In this document: in pieces, positions 1-8,699 of the stretch
How positions within the stretch are numbered: the stretch's first letter is position 1
How the letters are laid out: every line of letters starts with the position of its first letter
NCBI GenBank assembly: GCA_021813445.1
Contig: JAKAKP010000044.1
Span: 1 to 43,915 of the forward strand
Origin: Deltaproteobacteria bacterium
GTDB lineage: Bacteria > Desulfobacterota > Desulfobaccia > Desulfobaccales > 0-14-0-80-60-11
Reading direction: 5' to 3'
DNA length: 43,915 nucleotides
The notes under the pieces: model-generated
What the model was told of the DNA's origin: nothing
Database searches by the model: none
Seen by the model: the letters and a program-made list of their open reading frames with translations, nothing else
Made by a program: the position numbers and the translations under genes

Positions 1-1
1 T

Positions 2-109
2 CTTGCTGAGGTAGAGGACAACCTCTGCCTGGGACTGAATGATCTCGCTAATAACCCGGAAAAACTTCGTTCGATGACGAATTTTCCATATCTTAATATT
101 ACCTGTTAG
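2..109 (+). CDS. C-terminal fragment of an unidentified protein, possibly a transposase
   Basis: An open frame enters from the left edge and stops with TAG at 107-109. It reads as protein-like sequence ending in [14 protein letters not shown]. The general look (a charged helix, then a short hydrophobic end) recalls the tail of some IS transposases, but I cannot name a family. It lies directly against the carB fragment, which fits an old insertion or rearrangement point. Only 35 residues are visible, so any identity is tentative. Confidence 0.3.
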   Translation, partial: LAEVEDNLCLGLNDLANNPEKLRSMTNFPYLNITC

Positions 110-117
110 ATGGCAAC

Positions 118-402
118 TTGGTATTAACGGTGGAGGACGTCCTGAGCATTTACGAGAAAGAGCAGCCCGACGGAGTCATTGTCCAGTTTGGAGGCCAGAC
201 GCCGCTGAACATCGCCCAGGAACTGGCGTCTGCGGGCGTCAAGATTCTAGGCACCAGCCCCGACGTCATCGACCTGGCCGAAGACCGGGACCGCTTCCGG
301 CATACCATGCGAAAACTGGGAATCCCCCAGCCGGAGAGTGGCATGGCCAGCACCATTGAGGAAGCCCTGAAGATTGCCAAGGATATCGGCTATCCCCTGT
401 AG
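118..402 (+). pseudogene. carB: Internal fragment of carbamoyl-phosphate synthase large subunit
   Basis: About 94 residues match an internal part of CarB: a [11 protein letters not shown] segment, then [18 protein letters not shown], then the [13 protein letters not shown] stretch that leads into the second ATP-grasp domain. Full-length CarB is about 1070 residues, so both ends are missing. Similarity starts abruptly near position 124 and ends at GYPL followed by TAG, where CarB normally continues into the ATP-grasp loop. There is no convincing start codon (only a TTG) and no Shine-Dalgarno. This is a dead fragment left by recombination or insertion. An intact copy would be expected elsewhere in the genome. 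Confidence 0.8.
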
Positions 403-725
403 TTCATCCCAGGTCTTCTGCCTTTCTTCCGTATGCGGATGCTTGAAATAACCTCTTGAATATCATAAAAATTTCTTATCCAAGAAATATCAGGGAATTC
501 TGGCGCCGCCCTGGGAAAATACAGCCAGGTAACCCATAGTACCCCTTCAATTCTCCGGAGGTCTGCACCCATCGGGTCAAACTTCTTCCATCTGCCATTC
601 ACTGCAGCAGCGGTTTTCCAAACTTCTTCCCGGTTTCTTTATAAAATTTTTGGCTCCGCCGATAAGTTTCAAGAGGCTAGAATCGTTATTCTCAAAATTT
701 ACAAATTAAAGGTTAGTTACGGCAG
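403..725. other. Gene-free stretch upstream of the sensor kinase
   Basis: This 323-base AT-richer stretch separates the carB remnant from the kinase gene at 726 and presumably carries that operon's promoter. I could not assign a convincing -35/-10 pair or -24/-12 element. The minus-strand open frame at 390-602 has no recognisable protein features and was not called. Confidence 0.5.
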
Positions 726-3700
726 ATGTTTAGTTACCGGCCAGCCAATCTACGGGATTTAAATCTTAGTCGCAAGAGAGCCGGGCGCGGTCAGATTGCA
801 ATTTTCCTCCTTTATTTCCTGGCAACCTGCCTGGCCCCCCTGATTTTTCCAGGGCACCCGGTCTTTGGCGAGGACAGGAAGCATGTCTTGATCCTCCATT
901 CCTATAGCCGGGGCAGCGAGTCCACCGACCTGATGGATACGGGGATCCGGTCGGTTCTGAAGCCAGGGCTGCCGGAGGCGGAGCTGCATGCCGAATATAT
1001 GGATGCCAGGAGGGTTCCGGTAGTCAACGACAACCGCGATTTGCTCGATTATTTGGGAAAAAAATATCAATACGTTCCCCTCGATATCATTATTTGCACC
1101 GATGATGAGGCCTATTTTTTCTTCCGCAGATATCATGACGTCCTTTTCCCGAAAGTGCCGGTCGTCTTCTGCGGAGTCCGTTGTCTCGGAGAATCCCATT
1201 GTCCCTTGGGGAAGGATAAGTTTATCAGCGGCGTAGTCGAGAACCTCGACCTCCGGAAAACCTTACAAATCGCCCTGCGCTTACAGCCCCTCACTTCCAG
1301 GGTGGTAGTCATTAATGACTTGACCATAGAGGGCCTGGCCAATAAAAAAATCCTGGAGCATTTGGCTCCCGAATTTGCCCCGCGAGTGAAGTTCGTCTTC
1401 CTGAAAAACCTGGGGATGGACCAACTCCTCAAACAGGTGGGAGCTTTGACCGATGGGGACATCATTCTCCTGATGAGCTTCACCAGAGACGGGGACGGCA
1501 AGGTCTTCGAACCCTTGCAAAGCCTCGCCCTTATTGAAAGGGAGTCCTCGGTGCCGATTTACAGCTTCTGGGACTTCTTCCTCGGCAAAGGCATCGTTGG
1601 CGGGATGCTGATCAATCACACCGATCAAGGGAAGGCCGCGGGGAAAACGGCCTTGCGTATCTTGAACGGAGAGGTCGACCCGAATATTCCCTTGATCGAA
1701 GAGTCTCCCAACCGCTTTATGTTTGACTCTTGGGTGATGCAGATTTTCGGCCTTAAGACCGCAGACCTGCCGCCTGGCAGCATTGTCGTCAACCAGCCTC
1801 CTACCTCTTATGCCATCCATAAGCATCTGGTCTGGAGTGGCCTTCTGGGCATAGTGAGTCTGGTCCTGGTTGTCGTGATTTTGGTAATGAATATCCGCCA
1901 GCGCCAACGCGCGGAAGAGGCCGTGCGCCTCAGCGAAGAGAAGTACCGATCCTTGGTGGTCAATCTTAATGTCGGTGTCTTCCGCAGCACCACTGATGGA
2001 CTTTTTACCCAGGGCAACCCGGCCATGGCCCAAATCTTCGGCTTCGAGTCTCCCGAAAGCCTACTGGGGACGCCGGTAATTGATCTGTATCAGTATCCGG
2101 AGGATAGAGAATCTATTATTGCCGAATTAAGGCAAAAAGGCTTTGTCAAAGATAAAGAGCTGGCCTTGCGTAAGAAGGATGGATCCTCGATTTGGTGTTC
2201 CGTCACTTCCACGGTCCAATATGACGACCGGGGCGAAATCAAATGGATTGATGGCGTGCTGGCGGATATCACCGCCCGCAAGAAGGCAGAAGAGATTTTT
2301 CAGGAAACTCACCAAAAACTCCTGGCCCTGGTGCAAGCCTCACCTTTCAGCATTTCCCTGCAAGATCCCGCGGGGCGCGTAATGATGTGGAACCCGGCCT
2401 CGGAAAGCACCTTCGGCTGGACCGAGGAAGAGGTGCTGGGCCAATTTATGCCCACTATCCCCCAGGATAAGACTGAGGAATTTTTGGGATTTCTGAGGCA
2501 GACGCTAGCCGGTGAAGGCATCAGGGGCAGAGAGGTGCGGCGCTTGAGAAAGGACGGGGCACTGATTGATATCAGTCTCTCCACTGCGCCTTTATATGAC
2601 AACCGGGGCCGGGTCACCGGGGCCATGGCCCTGCAGGTGGACATCACCGAACGGAAGCGGGCGGAAGAGATGCTTCAGAAGGCACACGAGGAACTGGAGC
2701 ATAGGGTCACTGAGCGCACATTGGAGTTGGTTACCGCCAATGAACGGCTTAGCCAGGAAATTATCGAACGCAAGAACGTGGAGAGGACTTTAAGGGAAAG
2801 TGAAGAAAGATACAGGTTGCTGGTCAGCAATATCCCGGCGGTGGTGTGTAAAGGTTATTGGAACTGGGAGGTTGAATTCTTTGACGATAAAATGGAGGAA
2901 CTGCTGGGCTATAGTAAAGAAGAATTTAATTCCGGAAGGTTAAAATGGAAAAACATAGTAATGGAGGAAGATTTGCCGAATATACAGCAAATCTTCAGGA
3001 TGGCTCTGCAAACCTATCGGCACTACATCAGGGAATACCGGGTCAGAACCAAAACAGGAGGAATTCTCTGGCTGCAAGAGAGAGGCCAGATCATCTGCAA
3101 TCAAGAAGGCAGAGTTGATTATATCAGCATCGTATTTTTCGATATCACGGAACGCCGTCGGGCTGAGGATGAATTTCGCCGGGCCTCTGCGGAAATCGAG
3201 CAGATGTTCGCTTCCATCACCTCCATCCTCATAGGCCTGACTCCCCAAGGTTATGTTTGGCATTGGAACGCGGAAGCGGAAAAGGTTTTAGGGTTGACTA
3301 ATGCGGAGGCATTGGGGCAACGGGTCGATAAACTACCGATAGAATGGGATGCTGCCAAAATCTCCGACGCTCTGGCCGGATGCCGGAAAAAACTAATTAC
3401 CACCAGGCTGGAGAACGTCCATTTTCAAAGCCGGGAAGGGAAAAAAGGATTCTTGGGAATCACCATCAATCCCATCAAAGGCGAAGCCGGAGATATTTCC
3501 GGCTTAATTTTGCTGGGCAGGGATGTCACCGAAAGATTAATCCTGGAGAACCAGCTGGCCCAGGCCCAGAAACTGGAATCCATCGGCCAGTTGGCCGCAG
3601 GCATTGCCCACGAAATCAATACTCCCATCCAATATGTGGGCGATAACACCCGTTTTCTCCGGGATGCCTTCCAGGACTTGCTGCATCTTCTGGAAGAGTA

Positions 3701-4394
3701 TCAAACGCTGCTGGCGGCCGGCAGGGCCGGGGCAGTGACCGCAGAACAACTGGAGCGGGTGGAGGGCGCGACCCGGGAACTAGATCTGGATTACTTAATA
3801 GGCGAAATCCCCGCAGCCATCAGCCAATCATTGGAAGGGGTGGAGCGGGTGGCGAAAATAGTGCGGGCCATGAAGGATTTTTCCCATCCGGGCACCGTGG
3901 AGAAACAGGCTGTGGACCTCAACAAGGCCATAGAGAGCACCATCACGGTGGCCCGGAATGAATATAAGTATGTGGCCGAGATGGTCACCGACCTGGATCC
4001 TTCCCTGCCTTTGGTCCCCTGCCGCCCCGATGAAATCAATCAGGTCATCCTGAATATCATTATTAATGCGGCGCACGCCATTGCCGACGTCGTGGGCCGG
4101 GAACCGGCGGAGAAAGGGACCATATCCATCAAGACCCGCGGGCATGGGGACTCAGCTGAAATCGCCATCAGCGATACCGGCGGGGGTATTCCTGAGAAAA
4201 TCAGGACCAGGATTTTCGACCCCTTCTTCACCACCAAGGAAGTGGGTAAAGGCACGGGGCAGGGCTTAGCCATCTCCCATGCCGTGATCGTGGAAAAACA
4301 TGGGGGCACCATCGATTTTGAAACGGTCATGGGTCAAGGCACCACTTTTTTTATCAAGTTGCCCCTGGCCCCGGCCAAAGCGAAAAAAGGATAA
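726..4394 (+). CDS. Multi-PAS sensor histidine kinase with periplasmic ABC-type sensor domain
   Basis: A 1222-residue hybrid membrane kinase. Residues about 25-50 form a signal/anchor segment. Residues about 50-360 resemble the ABC substrate-binding-like sensor family (PF04392 type; HVLILHSYSRGSE motif near the start). A transmembrane helix follows at about 373-393, then four PAS domains (roughly 405-525, 530-645, 695-815 and 825-935) with a coiled linker near 650-690. The kinase core has phospho-acceptor His962 in AHEINTP, an N-box (NIIINAAHAI), and the DTGGGIPE and GKGTGQGLAIS ATP-lid motifs. No receiver domain is attached. The next two genes encode response regulators, so this kinase probably phosphorylates both. 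The ATG at 726 has only a weak ribosome site, and the ligand is unknown. Confidence 0.9.
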   Translation: MFSYRPANLRDLNLSRKRAGRGQIAIFLLYFLATCLAPLIFPGHPVFGEDRKHVLILHSYSRGSESTDLMDTGIRSVLKPGLPEAELHAEYMDARRVPVVNDNRDLLDYLGKKYQYVPLDIIICTDDEAYFFFRRYHDVLFPKVPVVFCGVRCLGESHCPLGKDKFISGVVENLDLRKTLQIALRLQPLTSRVVVINDLTIEGLANKKILEHLAPEFAPRVKFVFLKNLGMDQLLKQVGALTDGDIILLMSFTRDGDGKVFEPLQSLALIERESSVPIYSFWDFFLGKGIVGGMLINHTDQGKAAGKTALRILNGEVDPNIPLIEESPNRFMFDSWVMQIFGLKTADLPPGSIVVNQPPTSYAIHKHLVWSGLLGIVSLVLVVVILVMNIRQRQRAEEAVRLSEEKYRSLVVNLNVGVFRSTTDGLFTQGNPAMAQIFGFESPESLLGTPVIDLYQYPEDRESIIAELRQKGFVKDKELALRKKDGSSIWCSVTSTVQYDDRGEIKWIDGVLADITARKKAEEIFQETHQKLLALVQASPFSISLQDPAGRVMMWNPASESTFGWTEEEVLGQFMPTIPQDKTEEFLGFLRQTLAGEGIRGREVRRLRKDGALIDISLSTAPLYDNRGRVTGAMALQVDITERKRAEEMLQKAHEELEHRVTERTLELVTANERLSQEIIERKNVERTLRESEERYRLLVSNIPAVVCKGYWNWEVEFFDDKMEELLGYSKEEFNSGRLKWKNIVMEEDLPNIQQIFRMALQTYRHYIREYRVRTKTGGILWLQERGQIICNQEGRVDYISIVFFDITERRRAEDEFRRASAEIEQMFASITSILIGLTPQGYVWHWNAEAEKVLGLTNAEALGQRVDKLPIEWDAAKISDALAGCRKKLITTRLENVHFQSREGKKGFLGITINPIKGEAGDISGLILLGRDVTERLILENQLAQAQKLESIGQLAAGIAHEINTPIQYVGDNTRFLRDAFQDLLHLLEEYQTLLAAGRAGAVTAEQLERVEGATRELDLDYLIGEIPAAISQSLEGVERVAKIVRAMKDFSHPGTVEKQAVDLNKAIESTITVARNEYKYVAEMVTDLDPSLPLVPCRPDEINQVILNIIINAAHAIADVVGREPAEKGTISIKTRGHGDSAEIAISDTGGGIPEKIRTRIFDPFFTTKEVGKGTGQGLAISHAVIVEKHGGTIDFETVMGQGTTFFIKLPLAPAKAKKG

Positions 4395-4398
4395 GAAC

Positions 4399-5613
4399 TT
4401 GAAATTAAAGATATTATTCGTGGACGATGAACCGAACCTACTCCAGGGCCTGGTACGCATGATGCGCAGCATGCGGCAGGAATGGGAGATCGCGACTGCG
4501 GGCAGCGGTCCGGAGGCCTTGGAGCGCCTGAGCCAGGAACCCTTCGATGTGGTGGTGACCGATATGCGTATGCCGGGGATGGACGGCACCCAACTCTTAA
4601 ATGAGGTGAAGAATCGTTACCCGGAGGTGGTTCGCATTATCCTGTCGGGACACTCGGACCGGGAAATGCTGCTGAAGTCCGTGCGCCCGGCCCATCAATT
4701 CCTCACCAAACCCTGCCGCGATGAAGTCTTGAAATCCGCCATCACCCGGGCCTGCGGGCTGCGGGACCTGCTGGCGGATAAATCCCTCAAGCAGGCGATC
4801 TCCCGGATAGATTCCCTTCCCAGTCTACCAGCTTTATATCTGGAGATTATGAAGGAAGTGGAATCTCCTTACTCCTCCATGCACAAAATCGGCGAAATCA
4901 TTTCCCGGGATATCGGCATGACCGCCAAGATCCTGCAACTGGTAAATTCCACGTTCTTCGGTTTTCGCCGGCATATTGCCAGCCCCGCCGAAGCCGCGGA
5001 ATTGCTGGGTCTGGAGACTATCAAAACCCTAGTTCTCTCAGTAAAAATCTTCTCCGAATTCGACAAGACCGGGATAAAGACCTTCGCCGCCGACCGGATC
5101 TGGCGCCACAGTTTGACCACCGGCATCTTCGCCAAAATCATTGCCGCCGCCGAAAATCAAGAACCCCCGGTGATTAATGACGCCTTCATGGCCGGGTTGC
5201 TGCACTGTGCCGGCAAATTGATCCTGGCCGTCAATCTTCCCCAGCAATATAAAGAAGCTTTGAATCTGTCCCGGGGCCAGGGCCTCCCGGTTCTGGAAGC
5301 GGAAAGACAGACATGCGGCGTCACCCATGGGGAAGTGGGCGCCTATTTGTTGTCCCTCTGGGGTCTGCCCTTTCCCATTGTGGAGGCCATCGCCTACCAT
5401 CATCGCCCGGGCAGTTGCCCGCAACAAGAGATGGGGGTTTTGACCGCCATCCATGTGGGATGCTTTTTGGAATACCAGCTCCATGGAGAAAAAGAGGTTG
5501 ATTGTCATCTGGACCGGGATTATCTGGCCCGGCTGCAATTGCGCCACAAACTTCCCGAGTGGCAGGACCTCTGCCTGCAAGCCCTAGCCGAAGAGGGGGA
5601 ACATGTCTCCTAA
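4399..5613 (+). CDS. Response regulator with HDOD output domain
   Basis: I place the start at TTG 4399 (reading LKLKILFVDDE), 5 bases after the kinase stop, with AAGGA upstream. The frame is open further upstream, but that part overlaps the kinase and is not receiver-like. Residues about 1-120 are a receiver domain with the acidic pair DDE, phospho-acceptor Asp in VVTDMRMPGMDG and the KPC lysine. Residues about 135-340 are an HDOD domain (SLPSLPALY..I, then DIGMTAKILQLVNS), a non-catalytic HD-like fold used in signal output. Tight spacing shows an operon with the kinase before it and the HD-GYP-like regulator after it, whose ATG overlaps this gene's end by 11 bases. Confidence 0.9.
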   Translation: MKLKILFVDDEPNLLQGLVRMMRSMRQEWEIATAGSGPEALERLSQEPFDVVVTDMRMPGMDGTQLLNEVKNRYPEVVRIILSGHSDREMLLKSVRPAHQFLTKPCRDEVLKSAITRACGLRDLLADKSLKQAISRIDSLPSLPALYLEIMKEVESPYSSMHKIGEIISRDIGMTAKILQLVNSTFFGFRRHIASPAEAAELLGLETIKTLVLSVKIFSEFDKTGIKTFAADRIWRHSLTTGIFAKIIAAAENQEPPVINDAFMAGLLHCAGKLILAVNLPQQYKEALNLSRGQGLPVLEAERQTCGVTHGEVGAYLLSLWGLPFPIVEAIAYHHRPGSCPQQEMGVLTAIHVGCFLEYQLHGEKEVDCHLDRDYLARLQLRHKLPEWQDLCLQALAEEGEHVS

Positions 5614-6745
5614 AGTGTTGTTTGTCGATGACGACCCGAATATCCTGGCGGCCTATCAACGCCAGTTGCGGAAACACTACCGGATCGACACCGCCCTGGC
5701 CGGGGATCGCGGCCTGGACGCGGTCGCCAAGACGGGACCGTATGCGGTGATTGTTACCGACTTGAAAATGCCGGGGATGAACGGCATTCAGTTCCTATCC
5801 AGGGTCAGGGAAATGTCCCCGGACACCGTGCGCATCATGCTCACCGGCTTTGCGGAGCTGCAGACCGCCATCGATGCCGTGAACGAAGGGAACATCTTCC
5901 GCTTTCTCACCAAGCCCTGCCCCCCGGATATTCTCAGCCGGGCCCTGGACTCAGGCATAGAGCAATACCGGCTGATCACCGCTGAACGGGAACTTTTGGA
6001 AAAAACCTTGCGGGGCAGTATCAAGGTCCTGACCCAAATCTTATCGCTGCTGAATCCCGAGGCCTTTGGCCGCGCTTCCCGCCTCAGCCGGTATGTCCGG
6101 GAAATCGGGGCAGTCATGAAGTTCCCGGGCATCTGGCAACTGGAAACCGCGGCCCTGCTCTCCCAGATCGGCTTCATCCTTTTGCCGGAAGAGGCTTTGA
6201 AGAAAATTTACCATGGCCAGCAGTTGACTCCCGAGGAAACCCAGCTTCTGGAAATGCACCCCTTCATCACCGCCGACCTGCTGAAGAATATCCCTAGGCT
6301 GGAGAAAATTGCCAGGATCATCGCTTACCAGGAGAAGCGCTTCGATGGGTCCGGAATCCCGAAGGACGCGGTGCACAGAGAAGAAATTCCCCTGGGCGCC
6401 CGGGTTCTGAAAGTAGCCCTGGACTTCGACACCTTGCAAACCGCGGGAGAATCCAAGGGCAGGGCGATCGCTCAGCTCAAGCAAAGGCCGGGTTGGTATG
6501 ATCCAACGGTTTTAAGCGCCTTGGAAGCAGTCGCCTGGATTGAGGGAAAATTCCAGGTGAGAGTCATTCCTTTGCGGGAACTCCAGGACAATATGATCCT
6601 GGATGATGATGTCTGGACCGCCACCGGGACCCTGTTGATCGCCAAGGGGCAAGAAGTCAATCAGTTGATTCGCCGACGCCTCCATGATTTTGCGGAGAAC
6701 GTAGGGGTCAAAGAGCCTCTGCAGGTGCTGGTGCCGCTGCGGTAG
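5603..6745 (+). CDS. Response regulator with degenerate HD-GYP domain
   Basis: A 380-residue protein. The N-terminal receiver is intact (VLFVDDDPN, phospho-acceptor in VIVTDLKMPGMNG, FRFLTKPCPP). Residues about 130-300 align with HD-GYP cyclic-di-GMP phosphodiesterases, but the metal-binding pair is lost. Where LLHDIGK is expected the sequence is LLSQIGF, and the early His region reads RASRLSRYV. The later motifs partly persist (EMHPFITADLL, then EKRFDGSGIP in place of the HHE..DG.GYP motif). Catalysis is therefore unlikely, and a binding or scaffold role is more plausible. The start overlaps the HDOD regulator, so the two are probably translationally coupled. Confidence 0.88.
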   Translation: MSPKVLFVDDDPNILAAYQRQLRKHYRIDTALAGDRGLDAVAKTGPYAVIVTDLKMPGMNGIQFLSRVREMSPDTVRIMLTGFAELQTAIDAVNEGNIFRFLTKPCPPDILSRALDSGIEQYRLITAERELLEKTLRGSIKVLTQILSLLNPEAFGRASRLSRYVREIGAVMKFPGIWQLETAALLSQIGFILLPEEALKKIYHGQQLTPEETQLLEMHPFITADLLKNIPRLEKIARIIAYQEKRFDGSGIPKDAVHREEIPLGARVLKVALDFDTLQTAGESKGRAIAQLKQRPGWYDPTVLSALEAVAWIEGKFQVRVIPLRELQDNMILDDDVWTATGTLLIAKGQEVNQLIRRRLHDFAENVGVKEPLQVLVPLR

Positions 6746-6843
6746 AGAGCTTGAATAGAGAGAGTTTCAGGCAGGGTGGCTGCAGCGAAATAAGTCCCCG
6801 ATTCTGACCACCATTGTCCCCAGAAAAGGTATCCAGGGCATGG

Positions 6844-8331
6844 CTAGAGAGTCCAAAGGATCACGCCCAGGAAGAAAGACGCGGCCAGGCCCAGGGGGAT
6901 GGTGTGCCGCAGAATCTCCCCTTCCTGGCCCAGGGCGCCGCACATGGGCGCGGCCAGGGCGATTTTAAAGGGCGAAGAGATGGAGCCCACCGCGGAGCCC
7001 ACGGTGAGGCCCGCGGCCAGCCAGACCGGCGACACCCCCAGGAGCGCGGCGGCGTGCACCTGCAACCCCCCGAAAAGCATGAGGGAGGCCACGCCGTAGC
7101 CGGTGAGGAAGGTCCCCACCCAGCCCAGCAGCGGCACAAACAGCGGATACCAACTGCCGGTATAAGACTTCAGCCCCATGGCCAGGACCCAGGGCATGTT
7201 TTGGTATTGCTCCAGGCCGACGAATCCCTCCCCATACCCCGTATAAGCAATAATCTGCCCCATGGCCCCGAACAGGGCCATGGCCGCCAGGGCCCGCCAG
7301 GCCTGGCGCAGACCGGCAGCCAGCACCTCTGAGGTTTTAACTTTGGATTTGAACAGGACCACCGCCATGCCCAGGGCCAGAAAAAGGTAAAGATACGCGG
7401 AGAAGAAAGGGGTCATGGTAATCCGGTGAATGGGCACCACTTTTACCTGAAAGGTCCAGTGGTTTAAAGTGAGCTCGTGGAGCCGGGGGATCGTGTTCAC
7501 CAGCAGCAGGGGCGCCAGGATACAGGCAAAAGGCAGAAAGTCCCGGATAATCCCGCCGCTCCAATGCCAGCGGCGGGAGCCCAGGAGCATCAACACCACC
7601 ATCAGGGCCAGGCCGCCGGTCATCCCGGCCAGGGCTACCCCTAAGGTCAGGGTGGTGGCCACCGCCACCAGACCCACCACCAGGCCGCTGCCCAAAATCT
7701 GGGGGAGAAAAGACCAGCGGCCGTCCTTCTCCGGCAGATACCAGGGCACGAATGCGGCCAGGGCCAAAACCCCGGGCACCGAGAGCCAGGCCGTGGCCGC
7801 GGCCAACTCCCCCAGGGGCAGGCCGGTGACCAGGGCCAGCACGGTGACGATGATGCCGGTCATCTCCACGCTCATCAAACCGGCGTAACCGATGATGGAC
7901 AGGGCCGCGGCGTCCGCGGGCCTGACTCCTGCGGCCCGGAGCATGGGCGCCACAATGGGTTCGGCAATGACGCTGGCCTCTTCCAGGAAGTTGCAGATCC
8001 CTAAGCCGATGAAGAGGTGCCGGTGCCGGGGGTGGCGCAGGCCCTGGAGGAACCAGGCGACGATGCGGTCAATGGCCTGGGACGCGATCAGGAGATGGGA
8101 CAGCAAAATGCCGGCCGTGACCACCAGCAGCAGGGGGAGAGTGGTCACCACCCCGTCCACCCCGGCCATGAGGATGACGCTCAGGGGCGTTTGGAAAGCC
8201 AGATGGGCCAGGCCCGCGGTAAACACCAGGCCGTAGATGGAGAGTTCCAAGGCCGGGCGTTTCAAACCCACCGCCAGCACTCCCAGGAGAAGCACCGGGC
8301 TCCAGCTCAGGGCAAACGTCGCAAGACTCAT
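6844..8331 (-). CDS. Lactate permease (LctP) family transporter
   Basis: About 495 residues with at least 12 hydrophobic segments. The C-terminal half carries the LctP-like run GWVGTFLTGYGVASLMLFGG, followed by LQVHAAALLG and the SISSPFKIALA region that corresponds to the family's SPQNIAVA motif. I chose ATG 8331 (MSLATFALSW); a longer frame would need an ATT start. The Shine-Dalgarno is weak. It lies between the signalling operon (convergent) and the hdr cluster (divergent). A lactate or related carboxylate substrate fits an anaerobe next to a CCG-domain electron-transfer gene, but the substrate cannot be read from the sequence. Confidence 0.8.
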   Translation of the reverse strand: MSLATFALSWSPVLLLGVLAVGLKRPALELSIYGLVFTAGLAHLAFQTPLSVILMAGVDGVVTTLPLLLVVTAGILLSHLLIASQAIDRIVAWFLQGLRHPRHRHLFIGLGICNFLEEASVIAEPIVAPMLRAAGVRPADAAALSIIGYAGLMSVEMTGIIVTVLALVTGLPLGELAAATAWLSVPGVLALAAFVPWYLPEKDGRWSFLPQILGSGLVVGLVAVATTLTLGVALAGMTGGLALMVVLMLLGSRRWHWSGGIIRDFLPFACILAPLLLVNTIPRLHELTLNHWTFQVKVVPIHRITMTPFFSAYLYLFLALGMAVVLFKSKVKTSEVLAAGLRQAWRALAAMALFGAMGQIIAYTGYGEGFVGLEQYQNMPWVLAMGLKSYTGSWYPLFVPLLGWVGTFLTGYGVASLMLFGGLQVHAAALLGVSPVWLAAGLTVGSAVGSISSPFKIALAAPMCGALGQEGEILRHTIPLGLAASFFLGVILWTL

Positions 8332-8548
8332 AGGCAATCAGTATTCAGCAGAGACAGTTAAGTATTAGCGGAGAAAAAATATCATTCCGCGCCGACGAAA
8401 TTATAGTTTATACCCGCAAACGGATTTTCTGGAAACAGGGATGTCGCCCCTTGGTCCTGGCCTGCTCCGCTTTACTTTTTGGCCGGGTGTCTGATTTTCC
8501 AAATTTTGATCTTTAAAATAATCAATGGGTTATCTATAGGCTATTTGG

Positions 8549-8582
8549 TGTTGTCGTAATTTGCAACAAACAGGAGTTGTTG
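8549..8582. promoter_or_regulatory. Inverted repeats, candidate enhancer site for an NtrC-type regulator
   Basis: Three related half-sites alternate: TGTTG at 8549-8553, CAACA(A) at 8564-8569 and TTGTTG at 8577-8582. They form two overlapping inverted repeats (10- and 7-base centres). They lie about 80-110 bases upstream of the predicted sigma-54 start, the usual distance for an upstream activating sequence. The spacing and symmetry are visible; the role is inferred. The rest of 8332-8634 shows nothing else that I can assign. Confidence 0.35.
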
Positions 8583-8634
8583 GGAGGCTCAGGATAAACA
8601 TTAATTATAGTGTAATATCAATAATATATATGGA

Positions 8635-8649
8635 TGGCATTTATCTTGC
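8635..8649 (+). promoter_or_regulatory. Sigma-54 (-24/-12) promoter of the hdr cluster
   Basis: The sequence TGGCATT-TATC-TTGC followed by T matches the consensus TGGCACG-N4-TTGCW, with exact spacing and invariant GG and GC. Transcription would begin near 8660. This makes GTG 8661 an unlikely start for the first gene and favours GTG 8700, which has AAGGGG at 8688-8693. Two sigma-54 activators are encoded nearby on the opposite strand (23526-24875 and 31702-33069). Confidence 0.75.
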
Positions 8650-8699
8650 TTCTTTAACAGGTGACCAAGAGCCACCTGCGGACTTTCAAGGGGAAAATT

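Noticed and set aside
390-602. 70-codon minus-strand frame
   Set aside because: No ribosome site and no recognisable features; it overlaps the carB remnant end.
8549-8568. Possible Rex (NADH-repressor) operator
   Set aside because: The TTGT...ACAA ends look similar, but the length and inner bases do not fit the Rex consensus. I prefer a generic inverted repeat at enhancer distance.
8661-8699. Upstream GTG start for the first hdr gene
   Set aside because: It coincides with the predicted sigma-54 transcription start and lacks a Shine-Dalgarno; GTG 8700 is better supported.
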